Below are positions 11,082-23,116 of a stretch of 64,000 nt of DNA, piece after piece. Numbering within the stretch: position 1 is the first letter of the stretch; each line of letters starts with the position of its first letter. Source of the stretch: Henckelia pumila (lineage: Eukaryota > Streptophyta > Magnoliopsida > Lamiales > Gesneriaceae). Where the stretch lies: NCBI RefSeq assembly GCF_033568475.1, contig NC_133122.1:184035449-184099448 (forward strand), written 5' to 3'. The position numbers were made by a program, and so were the translations under genes. The notes beneath the pieces were generated by a model. It was given only the letters and a program-made list of their open reading frames with translations, was not told the origin of the DNA and did no database searches.

Positions 11082-11249
11082 ATTTTCCCTTTTTTGGTGT
11101 TTATCAAAACTTAGATAACACCAAGGGTAAATTGATTAAACTAACTTATCATCGAAATTTTGCAAGATTTCAATGTACGGATCTTCCCCCTTTTTGATAA
11201 ATCAACTAAAAGCCAATGTAGAACAGAAAGCATGTTGTTTAAGATCGTG

Positions 11250-11969
11250 AAATCCAGATACAATTGTAGATAAAATAATGAATAATCAACAAACTATCTT
11301 CGATCTGTCGGAGCTCTTGGCAGAGAAGAGCTGCGACTTGAAGAGGATAGATGAAGTGTTGGTGCTTGATGGACTGGTGCCAGTTGAGGTAAAAAACTAT
11401 GAGAATGTAGAATTTGCCGAGAAATAGTTGTCAATGAAGCAATTTGTTTGGCAAGTCATTAAGAATTTGAGTTGACAGAGGTATGAAGAGATTGGACGTA
11501 TACATTCAAGCTGTCAACTTTGGTCTCCAGAGATTGATGAGAGTATTGCAGTTGAGACAATTAAGTATATAGTTGACTTGAATCGTGTAGTAGCTTGTCT
11601 AAGAGTGCAAACTGGTTTTGTAGTTTGATCAGTTCAGAACTTAAAGATTGGCGAAGAAAAGTGATGTTGTTGTTGGTTTGATGATGATTTTATTTGAGAA
11701 CAGTGACATCTTTTGACATAAAGTTCAACGATGATTCCATTTCAGAAAGTATTTGATACTAATCATCATCTGTATCAGATTTTGGTGAAAGATGCTCTCT
11801 GTTGTTTCTAGCAGTTTCTTGATGTAAAATGCTCATAATGTCTGATCTTTGAGCTTTGAAGGGAGCTTGAAGAGCAGTTGATGAAACTGCAACTTTATCT
11901 TTATCTTTGATTTGCTGAGAAGATGACGCTGGAACTGAGGTAATGACTATTGCTAGCGGTTGGGGACTG
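11250..11969 (-). pseudogene. 3' part of a retroelement gag-like gene
   Basis: Minus-strand fragments read as a low-complexity, coiled-coil-like protein with in-frame stops, for example LSSELIKLQNQFALLDKLL and ETKVDSLNVYVQSLHT. The segment encoding STALQAPFKAQRSDIMSIL lies just upstream. It appears to continue the open reading found at 13330-15125 and to have been separated from it by the LTR-like insert at 11970-13274. I cannot name a domain. Similar proteins, as I recall, are annotated in Lamiales genomes as transposon-derived. Confidence 0.45.
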
Positions 11970-13274
11970 ATACTTGTGTTTATGTTGCATATTTTAATAT
12001 CATTATATTGTTGTTTTGCATGCATTTATGTTTTTTAATTTAGTATTTTGTTTGTATTTCATATTATGTGTCTACATTACATGTTTTCCGGTTTATTTTG
12101 TAGGATGTGCATTTTGAAGAACATTTGGACAGAATCTTGGAACGAGGGAAATGAAGCAAGGAAGATTTCGAGACAGAACTTTGGCCGCTCGATCCGTCAA
12201 ACTCTACCGATCGAGCGGCCGTTAGAAGAAAAGCAGGAATTTTGACAGAGAATATTTTGCTCGATCCGTTAAACTTTACGGATCGAGCGAGATGCGCAGT
12301 TCGGGAAGGAATTTTTATTTTTGAAACTCTTTTATTTTGGACTCTAGTATATTATTAAGTCTTTATTCCGTTTTGTTAAGTTGATTATCAGACTTTTGGG
12401 AGATAGAACACCAATTATTCCTTGGCGGCTAGGTTTTTATTCCATCTTTTCTTAAGATTTCTTCTCTTCTTTTGATTTTTCTTTCGTTTTTCATGAATCA
12501 TTGTGGCTAGTTTCTAGAACTTGGTTGAGGAAGACAAACCCTTGATTTTGTTTGTTTGTGAGATTCGAATTTTCAGTGTTTAATTATTATTGAGTATCAA
12601 AAGTTGTTCTGATTTTTTTCATGCTTGTATGTGAGATTTTTGGATTGATCACCCTAGGATTTCGCTATACAATCTACAGCTAAATTAGAATTAAAATCGT
12701 AATTTTTTGAATCAACTAATTTGCGAAGCAACTACGATTGATATTTTCCTCTTGTGAATTTATTAAATTTTAGGAACAATAATTGACTAGATTAAATACA
12801 TCCGCTTGTGTATGTGTTGTCTAGATTCGTCAGTTTCACTAGTTTGCATGCTATCATGAATTTAAATTTAATCACTTGTATTAGGTTAATTCATTGGTAA
12901 GAGTTAATTTAGAACACTTGTGTCTAGTTAACTAAGATTAAGGTGAAACAATAATTTAGTTTTCAATGATGAATATTTGATAGAATTAATTATTTCTTGG
13001 TAATCATTGATCAGATGAATGATTTCAAGGGTGTAGTCGACCAATACCAAGACTTGTTTTTAATTTATTTATTCAGTATAATTTTCAATCTTGCATGTTA
13101 GTGATAAAATTTAAATTTAATTGTTGTTACTTTTTAGTAGTTAATTTAAAACTCAAAACCCCCTTTATTTTATTTTAGAATACAATAAATTTCATTTTCC
13201 TCGTGAGAACGATCCCTACTCGCACTACTGCATATTTTGTTTATCTGATTTGAGTTGGGTAATTTGGGCGTGAC
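11970..13274 (+). mobile_element. Probable solo LTR
   Basis: Starts near TGTGTTTATGTTGCATATT and ends GGGTAATTTGGGCGTGACA after a block with GAACGATCCCTACTCGCACT, an arrangement common near plant LTR 3' ends. It interrupts the minus-strand gag-like remnant. It contains two hairpins: GCCGCTCGAT...ATCGAGCGGC (12182-12221) and GCTCGATCCGT...ACGGATCGAGC (about 12260-12289). No exact target duplication was found, so the edges are approximate. Confidence 0.45.
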
Positions 13275-13329
13275 ATGACTTAGCGTTACCAGGGACGTGA
13301 TCATCAATTTGAGAACTTGTACTGTTACT

Positions 13330-15125
13330 CTAGGATTTTTCTGGAGAAGTATTCATAGGTAGATCAGATGGTTTCTTAAGTAAACCAGTATTTGGATCTG
13401 GTATTTGAATTTCCTCAAGTTGCAGATGATCCAGAGACTCATCAAAGAAATATTTTTGAATGTTCACTCTTTCGAACTGATAAAATTTAAGAGTATATAT
13501 AATGATGGCCATAGAATGTCCTTGATTGCTTAGAGCTGTAGATGATTCAGTGGTTAGGACGAGTGTATCAAATGCTGGTTGAGTAGTTCTCTGCATAGAA
13601 TTAGTTGGATGGGGCAGTTCCTCTATCAGAGCTGATTGTTGTTCTTCATGCTCAACATGAGTTTAAACTTGGGAGATAACTTCATCCAAGGTTACTATTT
13701 GAAGTTCAGGGAACACTAACTCATTTTCCGAGACAAACATTTGTTTCTCAATGGATGGCAGATCCTTGTCTTCTAGAGCTGTAGAAACTTCCTTCTGAAA
13801 TTCCTCAAAGACTTGGTCAATTGTATGTGTAGAGGATGCAGTTGAGTGTTGAGTCTTTGTGGTTTCCTTGTTTCGAGATCGGGATTTAGATCGAGACTTG
13901 TGTTTCTCATGAACAAAGGGTTCTGGTATGACCAGTTCCTTGTCAGTTTCCCAAAATTTAACTTTCATCTGAATTGTGATCAAATCGTTATGTAGTTGAG
14001 TAAAACCTGATCTATTCTCATAGGCAGTTGTGGCGGTAGGATCATAATTCTTTTGGAGTTCTGCAAGAGTTTGAGTTTGTTTTTTGACTTTCATGAGATC
14101 AAAGAAGTATTTGCCTTCTTTCCATAGCTACTAAAATATCAACAGTTTTGAATATTTTTAGCACAATTTCTTTATATCTAACAAATCTGTTCAACTCCCA
14201 ATTTTTATTGAGATGTCTGGAATGTGGAAGTTCTATACTTATACCATTCATCATAAAGTGTGTCTGTACTCTGTTCAGCATATTCAAGAACTTCATCCAT
14301 GGCCAAGTAAATTTGAACTTGAATAATATTAGAGGGCCTGTCAGCATCTGAAGAAGAGGCGATTAAATTTGGAGTTTTTCCTATCTGTAGATCAAGACCA
14401 GAGTGTGTATACTCTACTAATTGTGCTGATGATAAACCCCCTTTTGTTATGGCTGGAGGTAAATATATTGGTACTGAAATTGTTTGGAATTGAGCCTGTG
14501 AGAATTTGACATCTTCAGGAGCTTCATCTGACTGTGATTCTTGGAGTGGCTCAATGATTTGAAGTGGTTCTATAACCATTGGTTGTTTCCCTTTTGGATC
14601 ATTTATAGTTTGAATGCATTGACCCTTTAGTGCTTCATCAGATGGTCTTGGAGCTACTGATGTAGAAATATCCAAAGATTTAGGAACCAAGGAAATTATT
14701 AGTTTGGTATGTCTGTAGAGTTCTTGACTTTTTCGGTGGAGGTTTCACGATCTCCTCACTGTCAGTTTTTCGCTATCAACAATGATGAGATTCCTCTTCT
14801 TTTTGATGTTTTTCTTGACTTTAGTTTTTGATTTCTTTTGGGTAGAATGATCGGTAGACTCCTTCGAGTGAAAGCTGGTTAGGTATTCAAAGTTCAGCAC
14901 TCTATATTTGGGTAAAAGAGAGGGTTCTTGAAGAGTGACTCCAAAACATTCGAGTAATTTATTGATTTGAGAGACAAAACCTGGTGATTTCTTGGATGCA
15001 GTCATAATTTGAATAAAGATTTTGAATAGAATGTTTCTTAAGTTGATTTTGATACCCTTGAAAATTGTCGTCATCACTTTGAACTTTTCCACTGTCAGTT
15101 TAGCAAAAGATCCTCCTGACCACAT
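13330..15125 (-). pseudogene. 5' part of a retroelement gag-like gene
   Basis: A chain of minus-strand open segments, broken by stops and frame changes: 14745-15125 (starts MWSGGSFAKLTVEKFKV, basic C-terminus), 14205-14690 (acidic, proline- and serine-rich linker), 13663-14094 (includes a KSRSKSRSRNKE basic stretch) and 13330-13596. The first segment resembles, from memory, the N-terminal domain of plant proteins called 'putative plant transposon protein'. There is no reverse transcriptase or integrase nearby, so the parent was probably a large non-autonomous LTR element. It lies upstream of the LTR at 10190-11081 and is split by the insert at 11970-13274. Function not known. Confidence 0.45.
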
Positions 15126-15251
15126 CTTGTTCTATGTCTTCGATTGGATCGTCTGGCATTTGAGACCGAATAAAATTATAAAGTAGGATACAACCTAGTA
15201 TGATCCTGTTCTGGACTTCTATCGGGTAAAACGAGGGACTTCTAAGGATTG

Positions 15252-17020
15252 TGTCACGCCCCAAAAACGGGTCTAGTTGACATCGGCGTTGTTTAACAAT
15301 TTAACATTGAAACAACAAGCCTTGTAGTACAAATTTTTCCAAAAACCAGTCTATTTATAAACCATAACTATTTTTACAGAGAAAAACAAAAGTGCGACAA
15401 TGCAGAATCGAAATTGAAATTTAAAGTAAAAATATTTCTTCAACTTGAACTGATCCATCCTCACCAGCCCCAGAAAATATTTTGTTATTCGTCATCTAAC
15501 TCATCTTCATTCTTATTTGGGAAGGGAGAGTAAAAGGGTGAGTGTTTTGGGAAACACTCAACAAGTAGGGGCCGATCGAACATGATAAATACCAAAATAT
15601 ACACATGTATATATATATTATAATCTCGAAATAATTTAATCATGAATAATCTGATACAAATACAAAGCAAACATTGCACAGTTAATTATCTCATTTTCAA
15701 TGGTTTACTTATCAGTTCCCTATATGTTACTCCTTTAAGGGGCGAGTCCAAAAGAACGGTTATTATAACCCACCGCATCTAGGCCATATCAAATAAAATT
15801 ATCGGAAATTCCTTAACCATTTCTAAATCAACTCTTAACAGTGCATCTCAAATATTTCCAAATAACTCTAACATGCTTCAAATAATACCATAAATAGCCA
15901 ACAAATAGCATATCAAAGTGGAACGAATATACTATCATGTCGATCGAATTTTCAAAAACATAAGTAATTTATTTTATATATCTTAAACTCACACAAAAAT
16001 AAATATAAGTGTAAAAACTTATATCATGCAATAGAAGTATAAAAGCCCACTTACTATATCTGATTTATAAGAAAATTGTGTAGGAGTAGACATTGTTGAA
16101 GAACCTCAAACTGAGAAAATATCAAACTAGGTTCAAAATAGAATCTTCTTGATCTTAACGATCTAAGCCGTTTGGTTTTGGACAGAAAAATGCGGTTCAT
16201 TGATCGACTTTGGACAACTTTTTGGCTTAGGTTGCTGTAGGTGATTGCTCCAAACTCAGACAGAAAGTATCGCCAAAATTGGACAACAAACTTCTTTGAA
16301 AATAAGGTAAGATCTTTGCTCGAAAGTGGACAGGAAGTCTTCTTGAAATTTGGAATGAAAGCTCTTTCGAACCGATGCCACACTCCAAGTTTTCTGGGCA
16401 GATTTTGCACTCAAAGTTGAGAGCAGAAAATCAGAGCTTGAAATTCTGCTACTGGATTCAAATTTTGGCAGATTCAGAGGTCTTCAAGAATGGACAGAAT
16501 CTGGTTCTCAAAATGCTTGTTCAAAGGTCTCGATGGTTGATAGAAAATATGTTCGAAACGATGCCGAATTCCAAGGTTTCTTATCTGCACTCGTGCTCGA
16601 CAATGAGCAATATATTTAGGCTTCAAAATTGGACATAAACTTACTCTCAGAATGTGGCTCACTGGTTTCAAAAATGGCCAGAATATCTTTTCGAAATGAT
16701 GCTGAGTTCTTTGAGTTTCTGGATAACAAAGGGTGCTAAAAAATGACAGATGGTTGGGACTTAAATATGTGGGATAGTGGTGCTCGAAATTGTAGTTTTG
16801 GGTATGGTCTTCATCCAGATTTTGGCCACTACTTATAGGCTGAAAATATAAACTGAAAAGCCTCCCATTCATGGCCAATAATTCCCATAAAGAGCAATCA
16901 TTCCTCTTAATTTCTTTGGTTGTTACAACTTTTCACATCAATCCTTGAATTTGAACAAACCTGCTCCTAATTCTATCGATTATGGCTCTTCATTTCTGCT
17001 GGAAATGTTGGGTTCTCACA
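15252..17020 (-). mobile_element. 3' LTR of a minus-strand chromovirus
   Basis: On the minus strand it begins TGTGAGAACCCAACATTTCC at 17020 and ends CGTTTTTGGGGCGTGACA at 15252 (TG...CA, 1769 bp). A purine-rich AAGAAGAGTGGGA precedes the start and the polyprotein C-terminus ends at the same point. Blocks such as GAGTGTTTTGGGAAACACTC recur in the relic at 1193-2330. No matching 5' LTR is in the window. Confidence 0.7.
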
Positions 17021-17600
17021 TCCCACTCTTCTTATTGGGAGTTTTGTCGTCAAAACTTGAGTTGAGTTGTTCTTCAAAAATATAAGGATATTGTTTCCGC
17101 ATATTCTCTTTGAGTTCCCACGTGACATACCTCTTAGAATGATTAAACCACTTCACGTAGGGAATGGTCCGTCGCCTAACTATTTGGTCCCTTTTATTCA
17201 CAATTTGAATTGGAATTTCTTCATACTTCAACTTCGTTCAAGTTTTCTAATTTGTTTTTCCCACACATTTGGAATCTAACAGCTGTTTTAGTATAGTATT
17301 TCTTCATTCCATTTCAATTGAATCGAAATCTAAGGATCATGATAGTAGTATATTCTTGATGGTCTAAATGTATCCCAATCATCCCATTGAATTGCGGTTG
17401 ATATAAAACGCTAAGAGTCACCATAGAAACCATATGTTGTTGGACACTCTTCCAAATTTGTGATATCAGATCTTGATTTGAAGTTGATGCAAGGTTGGAA
17501 CTTAACATCTGTTGGATCATAATCTCGATCAAGCTCTTTGTTTAATTGAACTTACATTCGTCCTTATAGGTACTCCTTCTATCGGAAGACTATGGTCTTA
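17016..17600 (-). pseudogene. Ty3/gypsy integrase C-terminus with chromodomain-like end
   Basis: At 17016-17231 the minus strand encodes a 71-residue segment with YEEIPIQIVNKRDQIVRRR, IPYVKWFNHSKRYVTWEL and YPYIFEEQ. This matches the C-terminal region of plant chromovirus polyproteins, which ends in a chromodomain-like fold thought to guide integration. Upstream, 17314-17532 gives a badly decayed integrase core (SQIWKSVQQHM, SVLYQPQFNGM in place of the usual AYHPQTDGQ). The frames do not join. The stop codon overlaps the first bases of the LTR at 17020. It is the only remaining coding part of this element. Confidence 0.7.
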
Positions 17601-17639
17601 ACTTAAACTAAATGACCATGATTTACCTATTTTGTAAAT

Positions 17640-19163
17640 TTTGAATTTACATACAATTATAATTCTAATATGTAGCCTAGTTTCCTTATATCCACTTAAA
17701 TATTAATGGATTCTACTCTAAAATTTTAAATCTTAGTTTTTCGAAAGTGACAATGATGGAAGAAAATTGAATAGATTTTTCATCATGAAATAATAAGAAT
17801 AGAATATTAATTGTATTTATGATTATTTCATCATATACCAAGGATTTTGATATCTAAAACAAATTAACGATAGAAAATAAATAAAATTTAATTTAACTTA
17901 GTATAATCAATATGATTATGAAAACTAAGTAAAATGACTTGGACAATAGAAGTGCGTTATGGATTTTATCATGTAGACAGGCAATGACTCTGAAAAGCTC
18001 GGACAAGTGAATTATCAAAAAAGAAATTAACCATTTTGGTTAAACAACTGAATCAGGTACGTAAAAAACGTAGTCAATTGTGAAAAGATGAATCTAGTTA
18101 AATAACGATCTACAAAACTTTGTAGCTCAAAAAATGCCACAATAACCCAATCAAACAAATAAAATTAGGATGCTAAATATATTTAATAGTAAAAAAATAT
18201 TGGGTTATCTAGACTATGAGTGAAAAAAAAAAATTAGCAAATAGGTGAGGCTGATAATCATATAAAGTTTATTATATGACTCGATAACATGGTTCAGTAA
18301 AATAATAACAATCAAAAGGGATATATTCTAAAAACAAATGCAAGTCGAAAAGTAAAATTTTTTGATATTCACATAAGAGGTTAAACTAAAATATTTAAGT
18401 AGACTGTGGTATGTTTGTAAATAGAATAACTAAAAAGAATGATATTGTCAAACTTACTATTCGATCAAGATAAATAATGATGTCTTGGAAAAATGGAAGT
18501 GTTACTCAAAATGTATAATCGGAGGCGAAATTTTTTTTTTTTTTAAAAAAAGAAAATTGTATACAAAATATGGTATGGACATATGCAATGTGTAAACATT
18601 GTGCAAGATAAAAAGAGAAATCAATTTAATAGGTTAGTCGAGAGGGGAAAAATAACTTCAAAAAGATGGTTTTTTTTTTTAAAATTCTAATAAACTGATT
18701 TGTATCCGAACTTATTTAAACCCAAAAGAATTTCAAACCGTTATTTTTTTTATTTGCATAACTTTACTAATTGAATCCAATTTACTTAAATCTTACGTGG
18801 TCTATCAAATTCCCTAAAACCATCATCTCGACATGTTTCCTTTAGCTGAAATTTTCTTAATTCAGTCTATGAGATTTACTTGCCCAAATTCCTATTAGTT
18901 GTATCACTAATAGTTGAATTCTTCTCAAAATATATCATAAACCATATTTTCGATAGTTGGATAGTTCAAACCTAAATTCCTTAACCGTTCTTTTAATTTA
19001 AGAATTTCAGATAATAAAATCTTAAAATCCGTAAATCCTCAAATTAAGTATTTTCGACCCAAAATTTAAATCTCTACTTCCGTGAATTCTCACATTAATA
19101 TTTTCTCATATTCGAAATTTAAATCTCAAATTCTGTAATTACTTAATATTTTCGGGTCTTACA
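17640..19163 (-). mobile_element. Possible LTR, minus orientation
   Basis: On the minus strand TGTAAGACCCGAAAATATTAAG starts at 19163, the usual opening of a plant gypsy LTR. The sequence to about 17640 is AT-rich with no coding. It lies where the 3' LTR of the Tat-like element (whose minisatellite begins at once to the right) would be expected, but the TGTAAGACCCG start is more common in chromoviruses. The left edge is undefined. Confidence 0.3.
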
Positions 19164-19254
19164 TTTCCCAACTAAGCCAACTCCTCTTCAAGGGTTTTCT
19201 TTGGTAAAAAAAATGAAAATTTCATCTTCACACATATACTAGGTCCTCTGTCAC

Positions 19255-20355
19255 CTTGCACTCCTCTATTAAATTATAACCTTAATAGAAAAAATATGCA
19301 TTGTACCTCCTTCCCTTTAAGCTCCTCTACTAGGTTATAATCTTAGTAGAAAAAATATAAATATTCAACTTCCAATGTTCTGACCCCTCTACTTGACACT
19401 AACCCTAGTAGAAAAAATGCAACTCTTCATCTTTCAACCCTCTAACTTCTCTACTTGGCCTTAGCCAAAGCAGGAAAAATGCAAGTTTCCATCTCTCATC
19501 ATATAACTCCTCTACTAAGTCTTAACCACAGTAGAAAAAATGCTAGTCTCCCTTTTTATCCATCTTACTCCTCTACTTGGCCTTAGCCATAGTAGAAAAA
19601 ATATGAACTTCAACTTTCGATCATCTACTCCTTTACTTGGCCTTAGCCAAAGTAGGAAAAACGCAAGCCTCCATATCTTATCCTCTAACTCCTCTACTAA
19701 GTCTTAGCCATAGTAGGAAAAATGCCAGTCTCCACCTTTCACCCACGAACTCCTCTACTTGGCCTTAGCCATAGTAGGAAATATGCAAGCCTCCACCTTT
19801 CTCCCACTAACTCCTCTACTTGGCCTTAGCCATAGTAGAAAAAACTCTAGTCTCCACCTTTCACCCACTAACTCCTCTACTTGGACTTAGCCATAGTAGG
19901 AAAAATGCAAGCCTCCACCTTTCACCCACTAACTCCTCTACTTGGCCTTAGCCATAGTAGAAAAAATGCAAGCCTCCACCTTTCATCCACTAACTCATCT
20001 ACTTGGCCTTAGCCATAGTAGAAAAAATTTTAGTCTCCACCTTTCACCCACTAACTCCTCTACTTGGCCTTAGCCATAGTAGGAAAAATGAAAGCCTCCA
20101 CTTTTCACCCTCTAACTCCTCTACTTGGCCTTAGCCATAGTATGAAAAATGCAAGTCTCCACCTTTAACCCATTATCTCCTCTACTTGATCTTAGCCATA
20201 GTAGGAAAATATGCTACTCTCCACCTTTCACCCACTAACTCCTCTACTTGGTCTTAGCTGAATTAGGAAAAATGCAGCTTTTCACCTTTCACTCATTAAC
20301 TCCTCAACTTGGCCTTAGTCATAGTAGGAAAAATGCAAGCCTCCACCTTTCACAC
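19255..20355 (-). repeat. 61-bp minisatellite, left block (18 units)
   Basis: Eighteen units of about 61 bp, the consensus starting CTCCTCTACTTGGCCTTAGC and continuing CATAGTAGGAAAAATGCAAG. Units are most alike between about 19690 and 20350 and more diverged at the left. Each contains an inverted repeat (CTACTTGGC/GCCATAGTAG). The array continues at 21840 after a solo LTR. It probably represents the repeat-bearing 3' UTR of the minus-strand Tat-like element whose gag and protease lie to the right. Confidence 0.9.
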
Positions 20356-21839
20356 TGATAAGTGCAATTTATGCACTTAATTTATATATGATTTGATTTG
20401 ACTTTTGTGATGTATCGAGTGGATTTTATGCATATTAGTTTTTTTTTTTGTGAGTTGCAAGGATTGGCGCAAAAATACCGAGAAAAAGCGGAAAGGTGAA
20501 TTACGGATCATCAACTTCAGAAAATTACTGGGAATTTTTTAAACATCCAAACCTGATCTCCACCATTCATAATACATTTTAGGATGTTTTGAAGCTGCTG
20601 TCAAAATTTTAGCTCAATCCGACAGTTATATTGTGAGATATAGTTTTTGAAAATTGTCGCTCTCTGAAGAATTCCACACCCGAGAGCTATGTGCGGGCGC
20701 GCATATCCTCATGTGCGGGCGCGCCGTTTGAGAAATTTTGAGCCTGGAGAAGTTAGAGAACCATGCGCGAGCGCCCATCTATTCAAGCGCACCCGCGCTA
20801 TCACAAAAGTCAGATTTTTTGATTTTTCGAGAAGTAAACCTTTGGACTTTCGTGGGATTTTATTTTTTGGATTGGAAGCACATATAAAAGGAACTTGGAT
20901 GCACATAATTGAAGGGAGGAAGCCGCCGCACAACATCATAAAATTTTTAGAGCTTAAACATGAGATTTGAGAGAAAATATTGGGAGAAAATCTGCATCAA
21001 ACATGAAGAACATCAAAGCAAGCGAAGATGAAGGACGCGGAAGCTACTTCGGATTTGTTTTTCTTTCCCGTTTTCTTATTAAATTATGATTTGATGTCTA
21101 GTTTCATGAATATATTTTGGTTTCATCAGAATTTGAGTATGAACTAAATTCTTTAGTCTAGAGGGATGATGAAACCTGGTGTAGACACTTTTACAACTTT
21201 TTAATTTTATTGAATTGAATTCCCATAGATTAATTGTTTTTATAGTATTGATTGTCATTTCAATTACTTGATCAATAATTGATTTGTTATATTTATTTTG
21301 AATCCGATACTCGGGAGAAGGGATTTTGAATAGGACCAATAGAAATAACACTGTTAATAGTTTATATACCTCGGGAGAGTATATAGCGTTAATAGAGCCT
21401 TAAGAAGAACATTGTTTTACACATATATCGCTGCAATTAGATTCTTAATAGGGATATTGGAATTGAACTGTAGTTGATACACTCTATTTGGCACTCAAGA
21501 AAGGGAAATAGAAAAATCTAGGTGTTCTTGGTTATTAATTGAAAGGAATTCATGAAAATAAGTTACTTAGGAGTGATTGTTGTCGAAACCAGGTGAAATA
21601 TAAACTCTGGACAATTTTTCCTCTGATTGATATTTCTCTGAAAATTGTGTGTGTGCTACTAAAAATCCATTGATTATTTTTTTTTCTGCAAATCTTTCAA
21701 ATATTAATGTTCTAAATAAAGTTTAAACTATTTTAATTAAAAGTACTAGGTAAGTTCATATTACTCCTCGTGGGAACGATACTCTATTCATCACTAAAAC
21801 TTGACAATCGTGCGCTTGCGAGCGTAAATTTTGCAACAC
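20352..21839. mobile_element. Solo LTR inserted in the minisatellite
   Basis: The LTR spans 20356-21835 (1480 bp). It starts TGATAAGTGCAATTTATGCA and ends CTTGCGAGCGTAAATTTTGCA, with ACAC directly on both sides (20352-20355 and 21836-21839). Removing it rejoins the array. It contains CG-rich phrases (GTGCGGGCGCGC twice at 20692-20727, and GCGCGAGCGCCC). No internal gene is present, so it is a product of LTR-LTR recombination. Confidence 0.85.
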
Positions 21840-22255
21840 TAACTCCTCTACTTGGCCTTAGCCATAGAAAAAAAAATGCAAGCCTCCACCTTTCATCCAC
21901 TAACTCCTCTATTTGGCCTTAGCCATAGTAGGAAAAATGCTAGTCTTCACCTTTCACCCACTAACTCCTCTACTTGGTCTTAGTAATAGTAGAAAAAATG
22001 TAAGCCTCCACCTTTAACCCATTAACTCCTCTACTTGGCCTTAGCCATAGTAGGAAAATATGCAACTCTCCATCTTTCATCCACTAACTCCTCTACTTGG
22101 CCTAGCTGAAGTAGGAAAAATGCAGCTTTTCACCTTCCACCCACTAATTCCTCTACTTGGCCTTAGCCGAAGTATGAAAATGCAACTTTTCACCTTCCAC
22201 CCACTAACTCCTCTACTTGGCCTTAACCATAGTAGCAAAATATGAGTTATAGGTG
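21840..22255 (-). repeat. 61-bp minisatellite, right block (7 units)
   Basis: Seven more units of the same 61-bp repeat, ending near CATAGTAGCAAAATATGAG. Frames reading through it on either strand are repeat artefacts. Confidence 0.9.
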
Positions 22256-22569
22256 AAATACACCTAAGTACCCAAGGCCTAGTGACCCAACAAAACCATC
22301 TTTTACCCTCAATCAAAATAACACTTATTACATTTAGAAAGAGAAATTAATTTCATTGAAATTCAAATGATTACACAAGAAATAGTTAAAAATGATATAC
22401 ATCAAAAATTAGTTTAAGGATAACATTTTTTAAGGCGACAAGGTTTTCAAGACCTCTTCCAAGCCCCGCCATGTACATCTCTCAGTAATAAGCCCAAGAA
22501 CTAAGTTTCTCCTCCCAAGACCCCCAATTCTATTTCTTCATGACTTTCCTCCTCTTCAAGTACCTATAT
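22256..22569. other. Remnant between protease and minisatellite of the Tat-like element
   Basis: No reverse transcriptase or integrase is present where pol should lie, so pol has been deleted. The stretch holds only the tail of the gag-protease frame on its right side and AT-rich DNA. Confidence 0.5.
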
Positions 22570-23100
22570 TTATTCCTCAACCACCGACAACATACTCCTT
22601 ACACTTTTTATTATGTTAACCTCCATCCGCTCTCTTTTTTCTCCTTCTCTCACCACCCCGTCATAAAATCGTCGTGCCACCATTTGATCCCCACGCAAGA
22701 CCCCAACTTCTCTCTCTACTGGAAACGTGAGCTTTTGATGATATGTAGAAGCGATGACTTTAAAGTCCTTCATAGCTGGCCGACCCAAAATTCCATTGTA
22801 TGATGAGGGATCATCTACAACCGTGAAGCTTACCATCTTGGTTATCCTATTAGGATCGCTTACCATGGACACCGAGAGATCAATTTGCCCTATTGGTCGA
22901 ATAGCATGGCCTGTGATTCCATGCAATGGTGTAGAGATCGACTCTAATTCACATCCTTCTATATTCATTTGGTCCAACGTCCCTTTGAAAAATATGTTTA
23001 TTGAACTCCAACTGTCAACAAATATCCTTGCTACATCATAACTTGCAACAGTAACTGTCACCACTAAGGCGTCATTATGTGGAGCCACAACACCTCGTAG
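22570..23100 (-). pseudogene. Tat-lineage Ty3/gypsy aspartic protease region
   Basis: A minus-strand frame of 172 residues has the retropepsin layout typical of the Tat/Athila branch: VDSWSSINIFF where the active site normally reads D-x-G-S-S-A-D-I-L, then GHAIRPIGQIDLSVSM, FTVVDDPSSYNGILGRPAMK and STYHQKLTFPVEREVGVLRG. The catalytic-site glycine is Trp here, so the enzyme should be dead. The frame follows the gag part at 23117-23913. The normal role is to process the gag-pol polyprotein. Confidence 0.75.
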
Positions 23101-23116
23101 GTCCTTGGGGCCAAAA

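Noticed and set aside
22060..22316. Frames on both strands through the minisatellite
   Set aside because: The 61-bp units happen to be open in some frames; the same phrases repeat and have no start context.
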